Assembly: GCA_029565685.1 (NCBI GenBank) | Contig: JAKQNR010000045.1 | Location: 1-64,000, forward strand | Direction: 5' to 3' | Length of the DNA: 64,000 nucleotides | Origin: a bacterium | GTDB taxonomy: Bacteria; Zhuqueibacterota; Zhuqueibacteria; Residuimicrobiales; Residuimicrobiaceae | In this document: positions 8,503 to 16,385 of the stretch, one piece after another | Layout: each line of letters begins with the position of its first letter | How positions within the stretch are numbered: the first letter of the stretch is position 1 | The notes under the pieces: generated by a model | The model's input: only the letters and a program-made list of their open reading frames with translations | Told to the model about the DNA's origin: nothing | The model's database searches: none | Translations under genes and position numbers: made by a program

Positions 8503-9147
8503 CTAATCCTTCAATACGGTCAAATTTTCCACATCCAGATCATCAAAATAATATTTGATGTGATTCAGAATAATACCCATGATGAACACGCCGGCAAAGA
8601 TATCCAGCAGCACCCCCAGCTCGACGAGGAACGGCATCTGCGCGGCCAGAGAGAGCCCCAACACATAGATGCCGTTTTCCATCGCCAGATAGCCGATCAC
8701 CTGGGAGATGGCTTTTTTCCGAATGATGAGCATCAACAGGCCGATCATCACCGCGGCAAGGGACACCGGAATCCACAACCGCGAAGAGACAGTGACCGGC
8801 AGCTGAAATTTTCTCGCCACCCAAAAGGAGAGGAGCACCACCCCCATGCCCGCCAGCAAGGAAGCGCCGTAGGGAATATAAGAGTCGATCTCCAAGCCGA
8901 TGTGCACTTCGCGCGCTGCGCGCGAAAGCAGGCGCGGAATGAGGATCGCCTTGATCGCGCAGCTGCTGATGGCGATGACAAAGGCGTGCGGCGACCGCAC
9001 CATGTCCGTCGAGAGAAAAGGCAGCAGCGACAGCATGACGCCCTGAAAGGCGAGCACCTTGATGGAGGCGCCAAGGCGGCTTGAGCTCAACAAGTACAGG
9101 TCGCTGAGCAGGACCAGAAGCAGAACGATATCGATCAACGTTTGCAT
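8503..9147 (-). CDS. HyfE-like membrane subunit
   Basis: 214 residues with about six membrane segments. Size, hydrophobic profile and place between the NuoH-like and HyfF-like genes match hydrogenase-4 component E, whose membrane part resembles NuoK of complex I. Recognisable pieces are the SSRLGASIKVLAFQGVMLSLLPFL segment (given here only in part: RLGASIKVLAFQG) and KKAISQVIGYLAMENGIYVLG with a conserved membrane Glu. It probably forms part of the ion path. An AGGA Shine-Dalgarno seven bases ahead of the ATG lies inside the end of the upstream gene; the junction is only three bases. Confidence 0.85.
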   Translation of the reverse strand: MQTLIDIVLLLVLLSDLYLLSSSRLGASIKVLAFQGVMLSLLPFLSTDMVRSPHAFVIAISSCAIKAILIPRLLSRAAREVHIGLEIDSYIPYGASLLAGMGVVLLSFWVARKFQLPVTVSSRLWIPVSLAAVMIGLLMLIIRKKAISQVIGYLAMENGIYVLGLSLAAQMPFLVELGVLLDIFAGVFIMGIILNHIKYYFDDLDVENLTVLKD

Positions 9148-9150
9148 GAA

Positions 9151-10059
9151 TCATCCTAAAATGATGTAGCTGAGCAAACCGAGCGCGCCGGCCGCCATCA
9201 GCATTCGCGGCACGGCCGTCAGACGCAGACGCGCCAGGGTGGATTCAAGGACGCCGACAGCGGTCGCAATCAGAAAGAGCACGGCCACGGCGATGACCGG
9301 CTGCAGCCAGCGGGGCGAGGGAAAACTGGAAATGATCACCAGGGCGATGAACATGGACCAGATCCACAGTTTGAGCGCAGCGCCGTAAAGGATATAGGCC
9401 AGGTCGGGTCCGCTGTGGTCCAGCACCATGACTTCGTGGATCATGGTGAGTTCCAGATGCGTGGTCGGATCGTCCACCGGGATGCGGCAGTTTTCCGTCA
9501 ACAGAGCGGCGAACAGGCTCACCAGCAGCAGCGCCAGCGCCGGGCTGTCGGCATAGTTGACGCCGGCGGCATGGCTTTCGAAAATAGACGAGAGCGACAG
9601 CGAATTGGTGAACCGCGCCAACGTCGCCAGGGAGAGGAAAAATATCAGCTCGGCAAAAACGGAAAAGAAAGCCTCGCGGCTGGCGCCCATGCCTTCAAAG
9701 GCCGATCCGGTGTCCAGCGCCGCCAGGATGGTGAAAAACCGGCCCAGAGCGAACAGGTAGGCGAAGAGGATCAGATCAGCCTGAAAGGAGAGCAGCGCGC
9801 CGAATCCGGGCAACGGCAATAGACACAACGCAGCGATCAGGGCGGACAAAGTCACCATGGGCGCAATATAAAAAAGCGGACTGGTGGATTTGCTGTACAC
9901 TGCGCCCTTGCGCAGCAGACGAAACAGATCATGATAGGGCTGCAGGACAGGACTGCCCTTGCGGCCGGCGAAAAGAGCTTTGACGCGGACGATCCATCCG
10001 CTCAGCAAAGGCGCGGCCAGGAGGGAGACGATGACGAATAACAGCGCAGAAAGTTTCAT
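9151..10059 (-). CDS. NuoH/HyfC-like membrane anchor subunit
   Basis: 302 residues from the ATG at 10059, which overlaps the upstream stop in an ATGA; longer in-frame extensions would lie wholly inside the preceding gene. The protein is the NuoH/HycD/HyfC homologue that anchors the peripheral arm to the membrane. Typical features are KGSPVLQPYHDLFRLLRKGAV at the first cytoplasmic loop (KGSPVLQPYHDLFRLLRKG), GSAFEGMGASREAFFS with its charged residues, and the acidic loop IPVDDPTTHLELTMIHEVMVLDHSG. These acidic loops are the part that faces the large subunit in complex I-like enzymes and are intact here, so coupling between redox arm and membrane arm is likely kept. Confidence 0.9.
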   Translation of the reverse strand: MKLSALLFVIVSLLAAPLLSGWIVRVKALFAGRKGSPVLQPYHDLFRLLRKGAVYSKSTSPLFYIAPMVTLSALIAALCLLPLPGFGALLSFQADLILFAYLFALGRFFTILAALDTGSAFEGMGASREAFFSVFAELIFFLSLATLARFTNSLSLSSIFESHAAGVNYADSPALALLLVSLFAALLTENCRIPVDDPTTHLELTMIHEVMVLDHSGPDLAYILYGAALKLWIWSMFIALVIISSFPSPRWLQPVIAVAVLFLIATAVGVLESTLARLRLTAVPRMLMAAGALGLLSYIILG

Positions 10060-12065
10060 CGCAGCCCTCCAAACCAGAAGAGCAGCGCCAGCAGGGCGAC
10101 GGCGATATAGAGTATGTACAGGGAGATACGGCCGCGTTGCATCCACTGAAGCTGGTGAAAGAGCCAGGCGATGGCTGCGAATAACGGACGATATCCTTTT
10201 TCAATGAACAGGTCCGGCGTGTGCGAAACAAATTTTCCCGTGTCAGGAAAATAGCCCTGCGGCATCTCTTTGACCGTCCGGGTGCGCAACAGCCAGTTTG
10301 TCTGGTCGATCACCGGCTGAACAAAAGAAGAAGCGGTGTACTGCATGCGGCTGTCGGGCTCGAGATAGCCGCAATCCCAGGTTCCTGATCGCTGAATCCC
10401 TTGCACAGCCAGCGGTCTGCGGCGCAGCCGCCACAACAGCATGAAAACGCCGGCCATGATCCCGGCGATCAGCGACAGATAGATCAGCGGCTGCGCTATT
10501 TTCTTCAATTCAGCATTGGTGGTCTCCCACGTCACAGGGGTAACGGCTGCTAACACCGGTTTAAGCAGGGGCAGGACCAGGATCGGCGCAAGACCCAGCA
10601 CCACGCACAGCGCCGCCAGGATCACGACGGGTATCCGCATGCTTGCGGCCGGATCTGCGGCGGCGGCGCCGGCCGGCGTCCGGCCTTCACCCAAAAAGAT
10701 TACACCCACCGCTTTGGTGAAACAGGCCACGGCCAGTCCGCCGATAGCCGCCAACCCCAACAGGCTCATCAGCGGCAGAGCGGTCACCCCTTTGGCCATA
10801 GAGACCACTGCGCTGAATGAGGCGAAATAGATCATCAGTTCGCTGACAAAGCCGTTCAGCAACGGCAACCCAGAGATGGCGGCTGCGCCGATTAAAAACG
10901 CTGCGGCGGTTACGGGCATGCGCTTTCGCAGTCCGCCTAACTGATCGATCTCCAACGTGTGCAGCTCTTGCTTCACCGCGCCGGCGGCCATAAAGAGCAG
11001 ACTCTTAAAGATGGAATGATTGAGCACGTGTAAAAGGCATCCGCCGAAACCAAAGACGATGAGCGTGTTTTGATGCAGATTCAGGCCAAGCACGCCCAAT
11101 CCCAGACCGATGGCCATGATGCCGATGTTCTCGACGCTGTGATAGGCGAGCAGCCGTTTGAGGTCGTGTTGCGCCAGAGCATAGAGAACGCCCAGCAGAC
11201 CGGTGATCAATCCGACTGCTACCAGCACAGCGCCCCACCAATACAGCGGCATGGTCAACCAGGAGAGAGTGCGCAGCATGCCGTAAAGACCCATCTTGAT
11301 CATCACTCCGGACATCAGGGCGGAGACATGGCTGGGCGCCGCTGGATGCGCTTCCGGCAGCCATACATGCAGAGGAACGAAACCCGCTTTGGCGCCGAAT
11401 CCGATCAGGCTGAGCAGGAAGAGCAGACTCTGAGTTTTTTGATCTGCGAGGATGATCCGGCTAAAGTGGGTGAAATCCATGGAGCCGCCGGTGTTAGTCG
11501 CGAACAGCCAGAACAGGAGAAACAGAAAAACAACGCCGATGTGCGCGGCGATGATATAGATCAGTCCGGCCTTTTGCGTCTGCGGCTTTTCACCTTCAAA
11601 GGTGACGAGGAAAAAAGCGGACAGGGACATGATCTCCCAGGCGATGATGAACAACAGGCCGTTGGCCGCCGTTGCCACCAGCGTCATGCCCAGCACCAGA
11701 AGGTTGAACCAAAAGTAAGAGACGCCTCGCGCCGTTACAGCGCCTTCGCGGCCCAGATATTCAGCGCCATAGATGGCGGCCAGGGAGGCGATGGTAAAGA
11801 TGATCAGCAGAAAAAACGCGGAAAGCGCGTCCACCGCAAGGGTAAACGAACCGTAGGGAAGGGAGAGGGGCAGATCGATGAACACCGGTTCAGCGAAGAA
11901 CAACCCCTGGACCACTGCCGGCGCTGCCATTAGACCCGCCAGCGGCGTGCTGACCGCCCCTATGCGTCTGGCCGCGGTTTCTCTAGCGCGGCAGGCCACC
12001 GCGGCGATGCCGCTGACAAGAAGCAGCAGCAAGGCAAAGAAGAAGAACAGGGCGGGCAGGGTCAT
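10056..12065 (-). CDS. NuoL/HyfB-like proton-conducting subunit
   Basis: 669 residues, about sixteen membrane segments, the largest subunit of the complex. It belongs to the NuoL/HyfB/MrpA group: WEIMSLSAFFLVTFEGEK carries the conserved membrane Glu, GFGAKAGFVPLHVWLPEAHPAAPS the lysine helix, and DLKRLLAYHSVENIGI the broken helix. The C-terminal region after residue 540, with WDCGY and MQYTASSF, is the HyfB-specific tail rather than the long lateral helix of complex I. It overlaps the regulator gene by ATGA at 12062-12065, so the regulator and complex are one transcription unit. Confidence 0.92.
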   Translation of the reverse strand: MTLPALFFFFALLLLLVSGIAAVACRARETAARRIGAVSTPLAGLMAAPAVVQGLFFAEPVFIDLPLSLPYGSFTLAVDALSAFFLLIIFTIASLAAIYGAEYLGREGAVTARGVSYFWFNLLVLGMTLVATAANGLLFIIAWEIMSLSAFFLVTFEGEKPQTQKAGLIYIIAAHIGVVFLFLLFWLFATNTGGSMDFTHFSRIILADQKTQSLLFLLSLIGFGAKAGFVPLHVWLPEAHPAAPSHVSALMSGVMIKMGLYGMLRTLSWLTMPLYWWGAVLVAVGLITGLLGVLYALAQHDLKRLLAYHSVENIGIMAIGLGLGVLGLNLHQNTLIVFGFGGCLLHVLNHSIFKSLLFMAAGAVKQELHTLEIDQLGGLRKRMPVTAAAFLIGAAAISGLPLLNGFVSELMIYFASFSAVVSMAKGVTALPLMSLLGLAAIGGLAVACFTKAVGVIFLGEGRTPAGAAAADPAASMRIPVVILAALCVVLGLAPILVLPLLKPVLAAVTPVTWETTNAELKKIAQPLIYLSLIAGIMAGVFMLLWRLRRRPLAVQGIQRSGTWDCGYLEPDSRMQYTASSFVQPVIDQTNWLLRTRTVKEMPQGYFPDTGKFVSHTPDLFIEKGYRPLFAAIAWLFHQLQWMQRGRISLYILYIAVALLALLFWFGGLR

Positions 12066-12742
12066 GACGCCGCCTTACCGAAGGCCGGCTCGATCTGTTT
12101 CAGCCGGTCGAGGATCTCTTCACGGACGCCGGGCTGGGCCAGGATCTTGCGCCAGGATTCATCTTTGAGCGCGTAGGAGAGCCGTGACAGTAGATGCAGG
12201 TGCGCGCGAATCGTCGGGCTGACCAGGGTGAAAATGATATTTACCGGAACGCCGTCCGGCGCATCGAAATCGATCGGCGTCTCGAGAAAAGAGAGCGAGA
12301 TGATGGGCCTGGACACGTGCAGCACGATGGGACTGCGCGGATGAGGAATGGCAATGCCGTCGCCTATCGCCGTGGAACCCAGCGACTCACGCGCCATCAA
12401 TACCTGCAGAAGAAAGTCAATGTCCACCTCCTCCGGCAGTCGTATCTGTGCGACAATGGAACGCAGAACGCTCTCTTTGTCTTTGCCGCTGACCCGGTAA
12501 TAGATGCCGCCTGCCTCGATGGCTCTGGACAGGGTCGGCAGCTCGCCGGTATCCGGCTCGGAAAAAATATCCGGCGAAACCGGTATTTTTTGCGCTGTGG
12601 CCCATTCCAGCATCTCCACCCGGTTGAAGCGGTACTGCTCGTTCACCTTGTAAGCCGGCAGGTTGGCGGATTGGATCCAGCGGTAAACAGTCCGTTCACT
12701 GACATTGAACAGCCTGACTACGTCTTTTACCGTCAATTCCAT
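12062..12742 (-). CDS. HTH - PTS IIA fusion regulator of the Ehr operon
   Basis: 226 residues. Residues 1-50 form an excisionase/MerR-like helix-turn-helix (TVKDVVRLFNVSERTVYRWI) with a following wing (YRFNRVEMLEW). Residues about 75-220 are a type-2 EIIA domain of the fructose/mannitol and nitrogen-PTS class, with the phosphorylatable histidine in AIPHPR (His134) and a second histidine pair in RAHLHLLSRLS (181-183). The protein has no EIIB or EIIC part, so it is a regulator and not a sugar transporter component. As first gene of the operon and translationally coupled to the HyfB-like gene it probably controls this complex, with HPr- or NPr-dependent phosphorylation of His134 as the input. 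Regulatory role is inference; domain content is seen directly. Confidence 0.88.
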   Translation of the reverse strand: MELTVKDVVRLFNVSERTVYRWIQSANLPAYKVNEQYRFNRVEMLEWATAQKIPVSPDIFSEPDTGELPTLSRAIEAGGIYYRVSGKDKESVLRSIVAQIRLPEEVDIDFLLQVLMARESLGSTAIGDGIAIPHPRSPIVLHVSRPIISLSFLETPIDFDAPDGVPVNIIFTLVSPTIRAHLHLLSRLSYALKDESWRKILAQPGVREEILDRLKQIEPAFGKAAS

Positions 12743-12769
12743 GATGGTTATGCACCTTGCTTGTCAAGT

Positions 12770-12798
12770 TTTAAACAGTCATGACAATTGCGACACAA
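12770..12798 (-). promoter_or_regulatory. Candidate promoter of the Ehr operon
   Basis: On the minus strand TTGTGT (12798-12793) and TTTAAA (12775-12770) are separated by 17 bp, about 30 bp ahead of the regulator start. The -35 box overlaps the phased ACAAT repeats. Confidence 0.4.
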
Positions 12799-12819
12799 TG
12801 TAGACAATTATGTACAAAT
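12783..12819. promoter_or_regulatory. Four helically phased NACAAT boxes, possible operator
   Basis: GACAAT (12783), CACAAT (about 12794), GACAAT (12803) and TACAAAT (12813) are spaced 11, 9 and 10 bp apart, that is once per helix turn on the same DNA face. They lie in the divergent region between the HTH-PTS IIA regulator and the MBL gene, overlapping the likely -35 of the former. The pattern fits a multimeric autoregulator binding site. A nearby short palindrome CTTGTCAAG lies at about 12759-12767. Confidence 0.4.
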
Positions 12820-12840
12820 TTGCAAAGACTTTTTCATGTA

Positions 12841-12869
12841 TTGCTTTTTCCTCTCACGAGGCGTATATT
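12841..12869 (+). promoter_or_regulatory. Promoter for the MBL-fold gene
   Basis: TTGCTT (12841-12846) and TATATT (12864-12869) are separated by exactly 17 bp, putting transcription start near 12876, about 33 bases before the GTG start of the hydrolase gene. Confidence 0.6.
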
Positions 12870-12908
12870 ATCTCTAAATGAAGCAGACGCAGCTGAGGGT
12901 AAAGATTC

Positions 12909-13520
12909 GTGCAGATTGACAAGTTAGTTGTGGGGCCCTTTCAGGTAAATAGTTATTTGCTCTTCTGGGATGACGGCCAGGGCGCAGCGTTGGTCGATCC
13001 TGGGGATGACGCTGCTCGAATCATCAGAGCGGTAGGCAAACGTTCCGTGTCGCATATTTTCCTGACCCATGCCCATATCGACCACATCGGCGCCGTAGCG
13101 GAGCTGCAGCGCTGCTTTAAGGCTCAAGTGGTGCTGGATGAGCGGGAGCTCCCTCTGCTGCAGAACGCCGGGAGGCAGGCCGCGATGTTCGGATTGCCGG
13201 CGCCGGAGAGTTTTCTGCCGGACCAGTATGCCCAGGACAATGGCCTTTTTTCATTTGCCGGCGAAACCCTTCAGGTGCTTTCCACACCTGGCCATTCTCC
13301 CGGCGGTCTCTCTTTTCTCGTCGGCGATCGGGTTTTTACCGGCGATGCGCTTTTCTACGACAGCATCGGCCGCACCGATTTACCCGGAGCCTCGGCGATG
13401 GTGTTGCTTCATTCCATACAAACGCGGCTTTTTATTCTGCCTGGCCACACTCAGGTTTTTCCCGGTCATGGACCTTCGACCACCATCGATCGTGAGAGGC
13501 GCTGCAATCCATTCTTTTGA
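12909..13520 (+). CDS. MBL-fold hydrolase (glyoxalase II-like)
   Basis: 203 residues of the metallo-beta-lactamase fold. The metal motif THAHIDH (HxHxDH, residues 54-59) is intact, followed by STPGHSPGG, GDALFYDSIGRTDLPG and a final PGHG, the pattern of small glyoxalase II-like hydrolases acting on thioesters. It starts with GTG at 12909 under its own promoter. About 80 bp separate it from the ferredoxin subunit gene downstream, so it may or may not be cotranscribed with the oxidoreductase. Substrate unknown; the small size lacks the C-terminal substrate domain of true glyoxalase II. Confidence 0.85.
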   Translation: MQIDKLVVGPFQVNSYLLFWDDGQGAALVDPGDDAARIIRAVGKRSVSHIFLTHAHIDHIGAVAELQRCFKAQVVLDERELPLLQNAGRQAAMFGLPAPESFLPDQYAQDNGLFSFAGETLQVLSTPGHSPGGLSFLVGDRVFTGDALFYDSIGRTDLPGASAMVLLHSIQTRLFILPGHTQVFPGHGPSTTIDRERRCNPFF

Positions 13521-13602
13521 CTTGCCTTTTAAGTAAAAAATAACTAAACTGATATGCTATAGAGTGATTGCATGGTGCCATAGATCAAACAATGGAGTCA
13601 TT

Positions 13603-13857
13603 ATGGCGGACGTGCTGCAAATCATTGGGCCTTTGGTGCGGGTGCGTGAGGATGAGTGCAAAGGCTGCGGCCTGTGCATCGAGGTGTGCCCTGAAAAAGT
13701 GCTTTTCGAACAAAGTCATTTGAACCGCATGGGATATCACCCAGCCGGATACCGTGGACATGGGTGTACCGGATGCGGGTATTGTTTTTACCAGTGTCCT
13801 GAGCCAGGCGCGATCACGGTTTATAAAAAAGGCTATGTTGGAGAGGAGGTACGATGA
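13603..13857 (+). CDS. 2-oxoacid:ferredoxin oxidoreductase, ferredoxin (delta) subunit
   Basis: 84 residues from the ATG preceded by GGAG. Two 4Fe-4S motifs are present ([12 protein letters not shown] and [14 protein letters not shown]), as in KorD/VorD delta subunits that carry electrons from the catalytic core to free ferredoxin. The gene is followed after one base by the alpha subunit. An upstream ATG in frame at 13564 would add 13 residues without a ribosome binding site and is not preferred. Confidence 0.88.
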   Translation: MADVLQIIGPLVRVREDECKGCGLCIEVCPEKVLFEQSHLNRMGYHPAGYRGHGCTGCGYCFYQCPEPGAITVYKKGYVGEEVR

Positions 13858-13858
13858 T

Positions 13859-14911
13859 ATGGCCAAGCAGCTCATCAAGGGAAATGATGCTGTAGTCAAG
13901 GGCGCCATTCTGGCCGGTTGCCGGTTTTTTTTCGGTTATCCGATCACGCCTGCCTCCGAGATCGCAGAGGATGCTGCTTATTATCTGCCTCTGGTCGGAG
14001 GCGTTTTTTTGCAGGCGGAGAGTGAGATCGCGTCCATCAACATGGTGTACGGCGCCGCCGGATGCGGCGTGCGCACCATGACCGCCTCTTCCAGTCCGGG
14101 CATCAGTCTGAAAATGGAGGGCATTTCCTATTGTGCGGGCGCCGAGCTGCCGCTGGTGTTGGTGGATGTGAGCCGCGGCGGACCGGGTTTGGGCAACATC
14201 GGCCCGGAACAGGGCGACTATAATCAAATCGTCAAAGGCGGCGGCCACGGCAACTATAAATTGATCGTGTTGGCGCCGAACAGCAGTCAGGAGATGTGCG
14301 ACCTGACGATGCTCTGTTTCGAACTGGCGGACCGCTATCGCACACCGGTGGTATTAATGGCCGATGGTTTTATCGGCCAGATGATGGAGCCGGTGGAATT
14401 CCCCCCGCCGGTGGAGCATCTGCCGGAGAAACCCTGGGCGATACAGGGCGACGCGCTGGATGAAAACCGCATCATCACCTCCATCCAATTGGAGCCCGAA
14501 TTGCTGGAAAAGCACAATCAAAAGCTGCAGGAGAAATACGCTCTCATCGCCGAACACGAGGTGCGCTACGAGGATTATCAGGTCGAAGACGCTGACTTTG
14601 TGATTATCGGCTACGGCGTGGTCTCTCGTATTTTACAGACCGTGGTCGACGATCTGCGCAGTCAGGGCAGAAGGGTGGGCATGGTGCGGCCCATCACGTT
14701 GTGGCCTTTCCCCTCTGTGCATCTGGCCGAAGTGGCGGCGAAGGTCAAAGGATTTCTGGTTGTCGAATTATCCAATGGTCAGATGGTGGACGACGTGCGC
14801 CTGGCGGTAGAATGCCGAATTCCGGTTCATTTCTACAACCGCATGGGGGGCATGGTCCCATCGACGGAAGAGATCGCCGAAAAGGTGCTGACTCTTTTGG
14901 AAGGGCGATGA
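13859..14911 (+). CDS. 2-oxoacid:ferredoxin oxidoreductase alpha subunit (KorA/VorB-like)
   Basis: 350 residues. The protein begins [18 protein letters not shown], then [12 protein letters not shown] and the TMTASSSPG segment of the alpha pyrimidine-binding half of the family, and a C-terminal transketolase-like domain ([24 protein letters not shown]). It forms a dimeric core with the TPP-binding beta subunit and oxidatively decarboxylates a 2-oxoacid to an acyl-CoA while reducing ferredoxin. GAGGAGG lies just ahead of the start, inside the delta gene end. Residue features fit the 2-oxoglutarate or branched-chain oxoacid class better than pyruvate, but substrate is not settled. Confidence 0.9.
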   Translation: MAKQLIKGNDAVVKGAILAGCRFFFGYPITPASEIAEDAAYYLPLVGGVFLQAESEIASINMVYGAAGCGVRTMTASSSPGISLKMEGISYCAGAELPLVLVDVSRGGPGLGNIGPEQGDYNQIVKGGGHGNYKLIVLAPNSSQEMCDLTMLCFELADRYRTPVVLMADGFIGQMMEPVEFPPPVEHLPEKPWAIQGDALDENRIITSIQLEPELLEKHNQKLQEKYALIAEHEVRYEDYQVEDADFVIIGYGVVSRILQTVVDDLRSQGRRVGMVRPITLWPFPSVHLAEVAAKVKGFLVVELSNGQMVDDVRLAVECRIPVHFYNRMGGMVPSTEEIAEKVLTLLEGR

Positions 14912-14912
14912 T

Positions 14913-16346
<1,434 letters not shown>

Positions 16347-16353
16347 ACAGACG

Positions 16354-16378
16354 CTCAGCCGTCGATCGAACGGCTGAG
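16354..16378 (+). promoter_or_regulatory. Hairpin overlapping the ribosome binding site of the radical SAM gene
   Basis: CTCAGCCG (16354-16361) pairs perfectly with CGGCTGAG (16371-16378) around a nine-base loop. The 3' arm contains the start of GAGGG (16376-16380), the only Shine-Dalgarno for the GTG at 16386. No T-run follows, so translational control is more likely than termination. Confidence 0.45.
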
Positions 16379-16385
16379 GGACAAC

